From the NCBI GenBank assembly GCA_964017195.1, contig OZ024895.1:26949875-27013874 (forward strand): a stretch of DNA of 64,000 nt, read 5' to 3'. Below, piece by piece: positions 1 through 48,300 of the stretch. This DNA comes from Siderastrea radians. Lineage: Eukaryota; Cnidaria; Anthozoa; Scleractinia; Rhizangiidae. The notes beneath the pieces were generated by a model, which was given only the letters and a program-made list of their open reading frames with translations, ran no database searches and was not told the DNA's origin. The position numbers were made by a program, and so were the translations under genes. Each line of letters starts with the position of its first letter. Positions within the stretch are counted from its first letter, which is position 1.

Positions 1-35020
<35,020 letters not shown>

Positions 35021-35194
35021 TGTTAGCTAGAGCATACGGTGTTTTATTTCAGTTTGTAACTTATCACCGGCTTTCATTTTTGAACCGAACTTAATAAGTT
35101 CCTAGAAAAGCAGCCTCCCCGCCCCCTCCCAGACCACAAAAGGGGACGTAAGCCCGTGACCAAACACTGTACCATCACTATATGATAATTTTAA

Positions 35195-35200
35195 AATAAA
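35195..35200 (+). terminator. Polyadenylation signal of TBC1D23
   Basis: A canonical AATAAA lies 175 bases after the stop codon in an otherwise non-coding AT-rich stretch; it is the first such hexamer after the stop. Confidence 0.6.
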
Positions 35201-37328
35201 TGGTTAAGTCCAGCCTGCAGACAGTTCGTTATATATGTTAGCAATCTGAAAGTAGACGTTCAGAAGTTGTCAAAGTAGTAGCAACAACCGCATAATATTG
35301 CTTATCATGTGACAGCGGCAAAAACATGAAAAACAAACTGTGTTGTGGAAGATTTTCGTGCGACTGAAGTAGATGCCTTAGGGCAGTTGAGTCGGCGGTA
35401 GAACAGGTGATTTTGATCCTGTCAGCACTATAAAACATAGGACGATATGCGATCAGTTATATTGTGTGTAAGGTAACAGTAGATCAACGAAATCATTGCT
35501 CGTAAGCAGAACTGAGCTCTTTTATTTGCAACTATCCAAATAGCTGCAATTGCAGCTGCACTTGACGGAAGAGAGAGTCTGTTATTGATGAAGGGAGAAC
35601 CTTGAAGCAGTATTGCGGCTACTGCGAGGTTGAGGCATAGCGTTTGACAAGACCGAAGGGTAATAATCCGTTTGCGTTCCGCGACTGTCAGTGTGGTAGA
35701 ATGAAAGAAAATAATAAAATATGCCTTTGTGTTCTCTCGCGGAGCACTGCTGATTTGGGGAATGTATTCAGAAAAGGCCCCTATCACCCTGCGGTGTTGT
35801 TATGTAGGCCGGGCTGTATATGGCAGGAAAACTCTCAGTTTCATGGCTTACATCTATAATGTACATAAGAGATTAATGAAATGGAAGAGTAATAATAAAT
35901 GAATAAATAAAATACTAATAAAATCCATACGAACGTGATGAAAAGCGAGTGGTCTGCAATTACTTTACAGGCTCTTTTGAAGATGCAGTGTGACGGTTTT
36001 TCTATTCCCCATTCAACCACCTCATGCGGAATAACCAAAAAAGATGACAAACGAAAACACAAAACAGAGGAACCTAGAACGAGCCCAGTCATGCTGATTT
36101 GCTGTTTGATGAGGATCTCGTTAAAGCGTTAAACCGTCCACGCTACTCCCCTCACGGAGACCTTCTGATCAAACCGTTTTTTATTGTTTCATTCTTGCAA
36201 GCCACCCGAGTGTCAAACTGTTTGCATGTTATGCGTTTTGCTTAATCTAATTTTGATCAAGTTTGGGGAAAAAAACACATGTTTAACTCTTGGTCCTGCT
36301 GAACTCGAAAAGCGAGTTGTACTTGAAATTGATACTCGACCGTTTATCCTCGGAAACCCAGGGTCAGATAGTCGGGGCGAAATCGGTACAAGCGAAAGTT
36401 TACTGATCTAATTTACTGGTCTAATTTTTGCGATTCTTGCCAACGTTTTTTTTCTCACGATCCGCAAAAACAAAAACAAAAATACCCCATTGTCGAAATT
36501 ATATACATGCACCTCTCTTTATGCGTAATGAAAAACCGTGTTGGTGCCCATTTGCTGAGCGGAATTAGAAACAAAACATTCAGCAATAAAACGATGAAAT
36601 TGCAGTGGGTACACTACAAGTATTTAGCTGCTAAAAGCTTTACAGGAAAGGATCATCTGAAGGGACTCCATTGGGAAGTGATTAACGTGTGTTGTTTCAC
36701 CAGTATTTCGATTGCACATACTAAAAAAACGAGAATGTTATAATTCCAATACAAATGCGACTTCCTAAAATCGTAAAATTAATCCCTAGCAATAAAAACA
36801 GTTCCTCCCAATCGCAAACCTTAGTTCCTGCAAAACACAAAAAAACGCCCATTGGCAAAATTAAACTCCCGCAAAAATTTGGTGCCACACGGTACAGCAT
36901 GCAAAACAGATGAGACAAGGTGAAGGTGAATACAAGCTGGAGGCCGGCAGAGTCCAATACTCACTACTAACACATTGGTCTGAAATGTCAGCCATCTCTT
37001 CTCCCCAACCCCCGTAGCAGCAATCCCGGCGATCAACTCATTCTATCAAGTACGGTCGCTGGATCTTTTCAGAGATCGCGTCGATCCTAACAATCGTAAT
37101 GACACCTAAAATAGCGTTGCGATCCCGTGGAGACTAGAGGTGTGTCAGGTTATCGGTAAAAGATTCTGTATAAAACAGAATAACACAAACGATATCACAA
37201 GTAGACATTTGGTCTTGATTGTTCCGGTTTGTGCTTCCTGTTTGTTTGTTTGTTTTTTTAGACGTGATTTGTTGTTTTCAAGTTGTTGGGTTGACTACAC
37301 CACTGACTCAGTTGATTTCACCGGACCC
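35201..37328. other. Intergenic DNA between TBC1D23 and the small minus-strand ORF
   Basis: No exon with family similarity was found. Near 36,420-36,480 and 36,760-36,900 there are words such as TTTTTGCGATT and, on the minus strand, TTTGCGGGAGTTTAATTTTG, which look like parts of an old dispersed element. The remaining ORFs are short and without domain signals. Confidence 0.4.
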
Positions 37329-37676
37329 TCACTTGCACGACGATGATGAAAAAGATTTGATGTGAAAAAAATAGTGTCCCTCGTGGATGACACTGTGTTG
37401 TGGCTCTTCGAAAGACTCTCCACTTTTTGTTTTGCTAGCACGAAGTTCAAAACATGTCATGGCCATAGAACACGATGCACAACAAATTACTGCCAACAAA
37501 GCAACTCCAAATATTCCAAGCACAATTATTGCTAACATTCCTCCTCCACTAAGCTCAGTTATTCCAAGTCCCGCTCCACTACTTGACTGAAATTCTCCTG
37601 CATCGTTCAAAGTTGCGTCACTTTGCACAAGCAAAGGGCTCACAACAAACAGAGTTGGGTAATAATGTATCTCCAT
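37329..37676 (-). CDS. Possible small single-pass membrane protein
   Basis: A 115-codon ORF with a true ATG at 37,676. Residues 1-20 look like a weak signal peptide (YYPTLFVVSPLLVQSDA); residues 45-70 are a strong transmembrane helix (MLAIIVLGIFGVALLAVI) followed by CCASCSMAMTCF, then a short basic and serine-rich cytoplasmic tail. A TATATAAG box lies about 50 bases upstream on the same strand. No family is recognised. It could be a taxon-restricted gene in one exon or the last exon of a longer gene; transcription is not shown by the sequence. Confidence 0.45.
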   Translation of the reverse strand: MEIHYYPTLFVVSPLLVQSDATLNDAGEFQSSSGAGLGITELSGGGMLAIIVLGIFGVALLAVICCASCSMAMTCFELRASKTKSGESFEEPQHSVIHEGHYFFHIKSFSSSSCK

Positions 37677-37718
37677 GCTTCAGTCTGTATTTCATTTAGT
37701 CTTCAGGACTGAGTAAGT

Positions 37719-37733
37719 CACTTATATATTTCC
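37719..37733 (-). promoter_or_regulatory. TATA box candidate
   Basis: On the minus strand the sequence reads GGAAATATATAAGTG, ending about 43 bases before the ATG of the small membrane-protein ORF. That distance leaves room for a start site 30 bases downstream and a very short 5' UTR. AT-rich DNA makes chance matches common. Confidence 0.35.
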
Positions 37734-38401
37734 TGCCAGTAATTTCTCAGCAAGGCGTTTTCTTCTCGTGATAGAGTAAGTTCCAGTGAAACTGCGTTAG
37801 TTCAGTTCAGGTTTCTTGACTGTCGCTTCATACATAAATTTTGAATACACATTTACTCAAAAACGTAATACAGAGTCATTGGTTTGAATTATTAATTCCA
37901 AGTGCAAGATGTCAAAACTTGCCAATCATGTTTGATGCAATGTCTATTTAACCTCGAGCGAATGGAAATAAGTAAGATTCTGATTGTTTATTAAAACGAA
38001 CCCTTTTCTGGAGGCAAAAAACAGTCCCATAATTTATTCAATGCTAAGTGAGTTTATTAATAATTAGATAACAAGCACTCAATTTTCATCTATAAACAGA
38101 ACATTCCAGTATTACTTTAAGTACTGCGTCAATCGCTAGGAACTGACAATAACGTTAATTATTTAACAAGACAAACACACCGGCGTCTCCCGAGCACCGT
38201 GTTTGTAACACAGCTACTCAGGGGGACCAAACGGCAGTTGGTACTTGATAGTTCAAAGTCAATAATTGACAGCTCAGATCTAACAAAGTTACATCAAGCG
38301 ATATGATTTTCTAACTATTAGTCTACCATGTTTTCCTTTATTTTACTTTGTAGTTTGAATGCATTTTATTATTTGAAAATCTATTTAAAAAACAAAGGCA
38401 G

Positions 38402-38425
38402 GTTTGAAGGGGGGGGGGGGGGAGT
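38402..38425 (+). repeat. Poly-G tract
   Basis: A run of about fifteen G interrupted once, followed by a CCCCC-containing stretch, in intergenic DNA. Similar runs occur at 12,397-12,410 (G) and 43,800-43,817 (C). Confidence 0.85.
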
Positions 38426-38888
38426 CAGTACCCCCACACCCTCCCCTCATATCTGCTAATGCTAAAATAACCCAGAAAAGTAAAATCACAATCACATTCA
38501 CTCTCAGCACGGTGGCCGATCGTCACTTACAGATAAACAAGACAAGCAAAAAACAGACGAATATAATAAACATTTTGTAACGTGGCAACAAAACTCTGAA
38601 TTAACGGTTTAGTTGTTTGTTTCGAACAGAATTCTGTGACTAGAAAAGTTTAAGGCCCGAAGAATCACTCCCCATTTTGTGAAATTTAAACTTGAAACAA
38701 TTTCAATACTTTCTTTGTTCATAAGGTATTTTTGACAATTCTTTAAAGCAAGATCCTGTTACAGTGTCAATGGTAATGTCCCTTTCCCTCCACTCTTGTT
38801 GCTCCTTTTGCAACTTCTAAGGTTTAAGCTTAAAAATTGAAATTCTGATACTACAATGTTCTTTTCCTAATATCCTAATATTCCTAAT

Positions 38889-39056
38889 TTTAATTTAAAA
38901 ACTTTGCTTGCCTATCACAAACATGTGCCTTCCTCCTCAAAACGTTGACGAGGCCCCTAAATTAATTGCTTAAAAATAAAGGGGCTTACTCAACGTTTTG
39001 AGAAGGAAGGCACGTGTTTGTGATAGGCATGCAAAGTTTTTAAATTAAAATTCTTT
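38889..39056. repeat. Long hairpin with ~70-bp arms
   Basis: The left arm (AAAACTTTGCTTGCCTATCA then CAAACATGTGCCTTCCT and CAAAACGTTGA) pairs with the right arm at about 38,980-39,056, leaving a loop of some 25-30 bases. Few mismatches are visible. It lies 110 bases past the SLC19 stop codon on the minus strand, so it may be transcribed in that gene's 3' UTR. It may be a small MITE or a source of double-stranded RNA. Confidence 0.75.
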
Positions 39057-39168
39057 ACATCAGAAAAAACTTTGACAACATGCTCAAAGCAACCTGCAGG
39101 GAAAATCGTGTTTCTTAAGCCGGTCAATTTGCCCAACGGCCTGGCCTCATCAAACCCTGTAAATTCAA

Positions 39169-39369
39169 TTAGTTTTCAAGCCTGTCCAACAGGTTGTCTG
39201 TAGTGCCAGGCTCTTCCTCCATGCTTGGCAATGCTTCCAGAGGTTGAGTTTCCATCTGAATGTATCGCTGTCGCCAGCATTTTCGCCATCCCACTCTGGT
39301 CATATGATACACAGCTCTTGCCATGAATACAGCTCCAATGACAAAAAAGTAACTTCCATAAATCACAAA
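39169..39369 (-). CDS. SLC19-family transporter last exon
   Basis: 67 codons including the stop: final helix FVIYGSYFFVIGAVFMARAV followed by a basic then acidic cytoplasmic tail. The acceptor AG follows a pyrimidine tract at 39,370-39,385. An open frame continues upstream of the acceptor to 39,435 but that part is intronic. Confidence 0.9.
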   Translation of the reverse strand, partial: FVIYGSYFFVIGAVFMARAVYHMTRVGWRKCWRQRYIQMETQPLEALPSMEEEPGTTDNLLDRLEN

Positions 39370-42300
39370 CTGAAAGATAAAGGGCAAGAATCCATACAAA
39401 TCTTCAAGATTTACAAAAAAGGGTTTAGGGAACAAGTCTAAAAGGCATCACTCTCTTGTTGAAGTGTATTAGCAACTTTGCAATTCAATTTATCATAGAA
39501 TCAATCAAGTCCCACCACATCTGAAAAAACTGCATCTCTACTGGATCACTGAAGAGTCAGTTAAGGTAAACATTATCAACTCTTTATCAAGGAACGTATA
39601 TCAAACTAAGTTTGTAAGCCACGGAGGGCAACCGGAAGTTGAATGTTTACCTTTAGACATCATGTCCATGATGACAAGCCACCAGACAAGAATTTTCCAG
39701 CCTTGGTGAAAGCCAACGAAAGGAACATTCAGTTTCTGGTTGACACCTGTGGCTAATGAATGTATGTGCTTAAGTTCTCTATTGTTTGGCAAAGATTACT
39801 TTAAAAAAATAAAAAGCTACATGAAAAAGATAGTTATTGTTCATTGTGGTAAACTCTCTTTTGCTTGCTCTTCACGAACCTTCATGTAGTGAGCTTGCCT
39901 TAAGTGAGATACAAAACATGTTTAAATTAGGGCACAAAAGTTGTGGAACACCCCGTTAAGAAGCAAAAATAAAGAAAGATGTCCTTCAGGCCCCAGCTGT
40001 TCAAAGGGCAGATAACTTTACCCACTGGATAAGTTGTATCCGGCCAGCAGATAGAAAATGTGGGAACATCTATAAATAGCCTTATGATTTTTTTTAATGA
40101 GAAAAGCAAGAGTGTATCTATAATGAAGTGTGTGGCCTTGTAAAAACTGGTTGAAATGTGTAAGTTGAAGGAAACTGAAATTGCTCTGTTCGATAGCGAC
40201 TTATCCACTGGGTAAAGTTATCCACTCTTTGAACAACCTGGGGCAGGGACAAGTTTTTAAAAATAGTTATTAAACTAACCACTGACCTGCGTAATAACTG
40301 GAAGGTTTAGCCCTCGTTTATCCACAACAATGCTTGTCAGGATTGTTTGTAGCAGCAAAGCAGCAAACATGTTTATTCCAAACACCAGAGCAAACCTTGT
40401 CATCTCAACATGTTTGGCAATCTGTAAACTACAAACAGAATAATTGCAACAATAATAATAATTTTATATTATGTACATTTTTTAAATTTGACTTGAAGCT
40501 ACAAAAACATAATATTGATGGGTACACAAAAGAAAGAAATACCGGAAATATGATAGGTTTGTATGTAGAAAAAAAAATCCTGATTTGATAAACTAGGTGC
40601 GCAGTTTGCACAAGGAAAAATATTTTGTTTTTATTAAATGATTAGTAAAACAGCGTAAGCGCACAAGGTGGTATCGTGTAGTTATCCAGCTGACGGCTCT
40701 TTAAAGTGACGAAAAGCTGTTTCACATTGAGAGCCTTTTGATTTGCAAAAGACAAGCTTAAGTTTGCTTCAAAAATTTAAACCAAATAACAGACATCAAA
40801 CAGATTTTACAAGACCTGGGTAAGTGCCACAGTATGGGCTATGGTAAATGTTGTTTTTAAATGTTGATTTGCTTTCAAAAATTGTTTAACTGATTGCTTG
40901 ATCCAGATTTCTATGATTTTTGCAATTTCAAGCTTGCAAAAAATTTTTGTCCATAAGCAGGTCATTTGTCAGGCCAGGGTCAAGGTTTTGGCCGGACAAG
41001 AAGCCAGTCTGGTCGGACAAAAATAATCTTCATAGTTAGAAATTCAAAATTAGAGAGTGCAATCCATTTCACGTGCTTCAATATTTCAATTTCCCTTCAG
41101 CTTGAGATATTAATTTCCTAAAATACACAGCACTACTGACAGTAACTTTTTTTTTTTGGAGCATCATGCAGACAAAAATGATTTAATAATAGTCCGTGTC
41201 TTCCTCTTCGCTTGTGAAGAGAGTCTCTTCAGATTTTTCTGATGAACTGAGGTCCCAAGAAGAATCTTGCTTTAGGACACATTTGGCTGGTCGTTGTTTG
41301 TAGACTTTCCTGGGTTTTTGTTTTTTTTGTCCAGAAGAAGTGTTTGGTCGTCACTTCATCGCAGTTGCTGGAAACTTTCCTCATTGAAACTTTGGTCAAG
41401 ATTTTTCTTCAGTGACTTAAGATCTGACTGTGGATCATAATTATTGCCGTTGAAAAAAATTCCATTGCTTGTTAACCAAACAATTTTTTATGGATTATCG
41501 AAGCTATTAAATACAAACACAAGTCTACAGTCTACAAACTTTGACAGTTTGTTTTTCACTCACTCGCATTCACATGCTATCTCTGTTTTCCCGTGTATTT
41601 CCCCACTGCAATAGCTACGGAAAATTACTGAAGTGATGAAGTGATAGGCAGCTTGTCAGCTTGGCACAAATTTCACTAGATGGAATATGAAAACTCGTAA
41701 TAACATTCTGAGAGTTGAAATTGGTTGAAGTGAATTCTTTGACACTTTCTGACAGTAATTTTTCCGTGAAAGATTGGACATTGTTTTCAGTGTCCGGAAC
41801 CGAACAGAAAAAGATTGAAAAGCATTGTTGCGTAGTTAGCACGCTGAAACTATCTAGTGTCATTAACTGTCTCCCCCTCACATATCAAACGTTTTAAACA
41901 GACGATGGTACTTTTCCTTCAATTGAAATTGTGCGCTTGAATTGGAAAATAAAATTGTATTTGGCATTGAAATTGATTGTTACTTACTAGGAAGTGAGAC
42001 TAATTGTACATTCACGCTTTTCACAAAAAGAAATGTCACTTCACAATAGGAAATAACATTATTTGAACCAAAGACGTTTATAAAACTGATCTGTGATCAT
42101 GATGATCTGAAACTTTTTGGTTACATTTACATTTTTTTAGTTTGTTTTTTAAGCCTTCGGATTCGGATATTACACGTAAAAGTGTTCAATCTTGACAATT
42201 TCGGGCGTATATCAAATTTGCATAAACTAATCAATTGGGTCAAATAACGACAGTAAATATAAACCCAGAGAACTTGCAGACAGCAGACAACAAGTAATAA

Positions 42301-45300
42301 AATGAGGCCTGAGATTTTAGTTGTATTTGGTTGAATATAATTTACATCAAATGCAGCCTGATTATCTATTAGGATGTGATTGAAAATTGCACAAATTAAC
42401 ATGAAACATATTGGCGCCTGTTTAGTACGTGGCTTGAGAGAAAACATGATGCGCATGATAAAATTACGTTGTTTTGTAACTGAATAAGAAAATAAAGTTG
42501 TTCGATATTTGGCCACGAAGTTCAAGTTTTTTTTTTACTAAATCAGAAATCCCAGGTCAGAGTGTCTGACCAGGCTAAGCTTTAATGCCGGTCAAAGCCT
42601 AAAATTTACCGGACATTTGTCGGATGACCGGCTGTTATTTGCAAGCTTGAATTTTGTTCGCAAAGCCACTCCAATTTTAATCAACCAGTCACCTTAAAGT
42701 CATGTGAGGTAGCTGCACAAATTACATGCGTGTGCATTCATGCAAGAAAATTGAAAGATTTTTGCTTCCTAAAAACAAAAGCATTGTTTATTTGAATAAA
42801 AGTTTTGGCTGGAAAATTTCTGCCTAATACTTGATACGTAGTTTTCCATATCAGAATAATTAATTTAACTTGAGCAGACAAAATTTATTTTATGTGAAAC
42901 ACACAAAAACACACAAGTCAATGGATTAAGTAATTGTTGCGTTTCTGTATGTTTTAAAAGTACAGTTTCAGCTATGCATGTTCTTTATTACAATGTGTTT
43001 TCTTAAACCGATGTAAAGTGAACGAACAACTGAAAATGAACAACAAACAATGGATACACTAAATACAAAGAGTGAAACACAAAGATAACCAAGCCCAGTG
43101 TAGTTCACATTGCCTAGGCAAACTCCTTTCTGCAAACTATAATTGTTGCCTTGTTGCATTTTTAAAAATATCGTTTCAGTTGTGCTAGCCTTTACAACAA
43201 TATAAAATTATGTTGTTACTGATTGTGCTTATTTCACTTTGCCATTGTCAATCACAATTATAGAAAAGTGGGGGCAGCTATAGTGAAAACTATTACTAGT
43301 TTAGTTCTTAGGTGTAATACAAGGTAAACATTTAAAGAAACAAACCTACAATCAGTCTTGTACAAATAGCTTTTTGCTGACCTCACTATACATGACAGGG
43401 AATGTTTCTACCTCTACTACACCAAACAAGTCTACACATGTACACTCCTTATGGCCATTTATGTATATGTTTATTTCAAAGCCAAACTTCTTAAGTCAGG
43501 GATACCCCAGAAAATGTGGGCTTCACAGACTGGAAAATTATGCTACTGACAAACAAACAACACAACTTTCTCCAAATTGCAAGTTATTAAAACCAAGACA
43601 GAAACCTATGATGGCAAACCAAAAATTGTCTACAAATTTATGACAAAAACTGAGACTTAACCGTGCAAGAGATAAAAGAGACAGAAGAGCCACAGACTTG
43701 ATTCTGGTGCTTGCAGAAACTATTTATGCAGAATAGAGAACTACAGAGATGCCAAACCCTGGAAACCTGATATCTGGAGATTTATTTCTTTTGAATCAAG
43801 CCCCCCCCCCCCCCCCCAGACCCACTCCACAGACCAATCCCTTTACCCCAATCAAAATCAAAATCAACCCACCTCTGCCCATATCGAGTGAGAGTAGGAA
43901 ATTTGCAGCAAAATGAGACATTTCTGCTGTGGACTTCAATTGGTTGAACATTTATATCCAATCAGACACTCACTTAGAAGGCCATAATAACAAAAAATAT
44001 TTCCTTTGGTTCATGTAAACATCTGTAACAGATTGGTGGAAAGACGCAAAAAAATTCAGTCAGGAACTGTGACACAAATCTGAAAATTAAACCAAAATTT
44101 CAATTTGGATTTGGGTAAAATCTGGGTTTAAAATCTTAGTATTGTAGAGAAAAGATGCAGAGGCACTTTTACCTGGGAGATTTGGTGACCCAAACCAGAG
44201 ACTGGGAGACTCCAAGATTATTTAAGAGAGTTGACATTTATGGATCTGTTGTTAAGAAGAGCATGTAGAGCTTGTTGTTTTTTAAATTAAATTATCAGGG
44301 AACATGCTTCAGTATATGTTGAAACCAATTGTATAATATGTGTCCTGTATATGTTAAAATCATTTTACATCAGCTGAAAAATGTCTGGATATAAATGATC
44401 TAAATCATGGATACACCACAGGCTTACCATCCTCTGTTTGTGTGGTATGCTGTACACTTGCAATGACTGTATCGGTTTATCAAACTAGTAAAACTAAAGC
44501 CCGAATTTTAGGGCTTTTAAAACTGTCAAAAATAAAATTGCTATCACGTTGTTTTACTTTGCTTTTCTGCATCTACTTTGGCAATTAAAGGCTCGTGAGA
44601 GCGATGTTTTCGTACTTGCTCAGAAGTTAGAGAAAGAGAAAAAGGCATGCAACTGGGTCACCCGCAAATTCTTTTTTTTACCCTACTTGGTCGAACACTT
44701 TGCCAAAAATCACATTTGCCTGATTTGCTCACACACAAAAATCTTCGCCCTTGAAAGAATAGTGCTGTCTTTGAAGTATGTTTAGGCAATGACTAAAATC
44801 TTACTTCATTTCATTCCCAGTCTTTCACCCATTTTTTGTAATGATTGGCTGTGAGATCAAGCAGCTCAAAATGTCACCATGAAGAAGGCTGAAGCTTTTT
44901 GGTCGAAACGACTTTTTCAAGTTTTGTTGTAAACGTTGTTTTACCATTCATTAGTCAGTGCCAGGAAGTCCATGAATGTATTATAGGAAATTATGATTTA
45001 AAGTGTTTAAAGAGGAAGTTCTGGTATAAAATGGCCTTGGCCTGGCCTCTAACAACTCAGTTCTCAATCAACCTCGGTAGAGTGCACATCTCCTATATCT
45101 GACAACATCTGTCAATATTTCTACTCCCCTTGTTAATGCGGTAAACTTTGCCTGCCAAACGGGCCAACTTTCAGTAACCCAGAGAAGAGGTATCACACAG
45201 AACCCTACTTTACAAACAATTGGAGACCATTGACTCTTCTCAATTGTAACTATTATAAAATAGCAGCTAAAGCTACTGCCAATCGATTAAAAACGTTCCA

Positions 45301-48300
45301 TCTACTCTCCTCAATAACCACCAGACACGTTTTTTGAAAGGGAGATTCATAGGAGAAAACATTAGACTTGTAAGTTTAATTTCCTACTCTAGAGAGAAGA
45401 ATATACCTGGTCTACTTTTAATTTGTTCTTGGATTTTGAAAAAGCCTTGGACACTATACAATTGGCCTTTCATCCAAAACACGTTTTAGGACTTCGCTTT
45501 GGCACTTAAGTGTCACAAAATGGCTGAACCTTTTATATTACCTCGGAGCATTGTGTGTTAAAAAACAGATGGGCCAGTGACTTCTTTAGAATCCAAAGAG
45601 GTGTTAGAGAGGGTTTCCCTCTCTCACCTTATCTTTTTATTTCGGCTGCAGAAGTGCTGGCCAAGGCTTTTTGCGAAAATAAAAATGTCACAGGTATCTG
45701 TTTGTTAATGAAAAGGAAATCAAGATCAGCCAATATGCAGATGACACAATGCTTACATTAGATGGAACAAAGATTTCTTTGCTAGCCTCCCTCCAATTTT
45801 TAGATGATTATTATGAAGTTTCTGGCCTCAGATTTAATAATAAAAAGACAGAAGCATTCTGGATCGCAGCAAACTGCAGGTTGGGGGAAATTCCTCTCCC
45901 TGGAAGAGAATTTAAATGGCCTATTGTAATTAAATTTAAAATAAAAGCTTTTGGTGTTTGGTTTTCGATTGACCCAGAAGCAACTACAGCTTTAAACTAC
46001 CAAGAAAAATTGAACAATGTTTGCAGCTTATCGTAGACTTACGTTCATCAGGAAAATTACCGTTCTAAAGAATCTAGCCGCCTCTCAGCTTGTCTATATG
46101 GTATCAACTCTATGCACAAATGAGAAAGTTATCAAAGAAGTTAACAATCTTTTCTACTCTTTCCTATGAAATAAAAAAGGGAACAAAATTAAACAGAATG
46201 CAATGATTAATGCTTATTCAAATGGGGGCCTTAAAATGATATACATTCAGTGTTTCAATAAATCCTTAAAAGCCATACATGTGGGTCAAAAAGTGTCTAG
46301 ATGTTTGAAACCAGGGTAAGTGGAAAATCTTCTTTGATCTTGAGTTAGACAAGTATGGCAGAACAGTAGTGTTCTCTAGTAACCTTAACAAGAAAGACCA
46401 CTAAGTCGTTGGAGATTAAATGTGGTTTTATGAGAGAAGTTCTTTCAATTTAGCAGGAGGTCAACTTTGAAAGTCAAATAACTTGATCAAAGTTTATGGC
46501 ACAATTCTCTAATAAGGATGGATAATCATCCCATTTTCTATTTCAATTGGTTCACAAAGGCGTGACATTAGAAAAACACTAAAAAAGACGACTCAAGTAA
46601 TTAATTTCTAAGTCCTAACGAGTTTCAGGGTTTATACAACCTCATAGTCCGCCCTCTAAAATATTATGGACTATTGACTGTGGTAAAGTTGGTATGGAGC
46701 TCCTGCAAAAATAATTGCATTAATAACCCAGTATATGAAAGCTTCTCTGCCAAGCTACTAAAACCTCTGTCTGGGAGTTAACTCGTACACACAAAACTAA
46801 TATCCCACAAATGCATCTCCCCAACTCAAAGTCAACAAAAATGGCTGAAGGAACTCCATAATGGCAACAGTAAGCACATGGAACGGCATAAGGCCTAACC
46901 AGCTAGCTTCCAAATATACTAAAAGCACATTTTCTCCTCTCTTCTTTGTGTAACTAGTTTTAGCTGTAACTAGTATTAGTATTGTTGTATTAAGTGTTTC
47001 TTTTGCTAATAAACATTTATTTGAAAAAACATGGAGGATGACATTGGCACTGACAAATGAAACAAGACTCTCACTAGCATAAAGACCACAGAATTCATGT
47101 TTGGTTTATGCACAGGCAGACAATCCGGACTGTTTGAGGCCGGGTGACGTCACAATACGCTAATTGATCTCATACATTTACTGTAATTTGTAACGGCTGA
47201 CCTCGGCTTGATTCAAGTGATCGCGAGAAATGCTCCATAAAATATCGAATATTGCACCTTTTTATCGCAAGCTGGGATCTACTGTAAGCGAGATAAATGA
47301 AGTTTACTTACCGTACATTGTACGTGTGCTCTTTTGTGATTTAATGGGGTTTTGAGTCGGTTAATTCCTCGCTCACCACCACTGCCCCCAACAAGAGTAG
47401 AAGAAAGAAACAAGGCTAGCAATTTCAATGACCCACTGAGACCGACAGCCTCGCCAATTTTGCCTAAGTTCTCCCACTTCCATGCCTCGCTTGCCATCCA
47501 GCCTCGGGCAAATGAAAGGTAGATAATTTTCAAAAGACACCGTGAATTTTCAAGTTCGCTGTAAAATCGCCATTGTCAGAGGATGTGGGCCAAAGAGGTT
47601 GATCATACATTTATTCAAGCGACTGGATGACAAGCGAGGGGTGGAAGTGGGAGAACAAAAAATTCACGAGGCTGTTGGTCTCGGAAGGCCATTGAAATTG
47701 CTAGCCTTGTCTCTTTCTTCTACTCTTGTTGGGGGCGGTGGTGGCAAGCGAGGAATTAACAGACTCAAAACCCCCTTAAATCACAAAAGAGCACACATAC
47801 AATGTAAGGTGAGTAAACTTTACTTATCTGGCTTACAGAAGATCCCAACTTGGGATAAAAAGATGCAATATTCGGTACTTTATGGAGCATTTCTCGCGAT
47901 CACTTGAATCAAGCCGAGGTCAGCCATTACAAATTACAGTAAATGTATGAGATCAAATAGCGTATCGTGACATCACCCAGCCTCAAACAGTCCGGATTGT
48001 CTGCCTGTGGCTTATGTAGGTTTTTCTTCACTGCTGACAAAACAAGGATGAGATTCAACTTAAACCTAGTGCTAGCAGGCTAAAAACTGAACTTAACTCA
48101 AAACAGGTAAAAATTTGTATTCAAAAACCCCTATGGTAATTATAAAGCATGTGCAACAAAACATTACAAAGCTAATACCCACACTGGTTGGCACCTAGTG
48201 TGAAAAACAATACAAGTAATAACACAGCCATTTGTTAGGCCGTTGACAAAATCTGGATTGGACTGGATCGGATCGGATCGGGTCAGACTGACAAAACCAG

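Noticed and set aside
42127..42525. 132-codon hydrophobic minus-strand ORF
   Set aside because: It lies within a non-autonomous inverted-repeat element, in AT-rich DNA where hydrophobic codons arise by chance; no domain or splice context.
47279..47907. Two mirrored ORFs as real genes
   Set aside because: They are the same sequence in the two arms of a palindrome; reported as a finding, not as genes.
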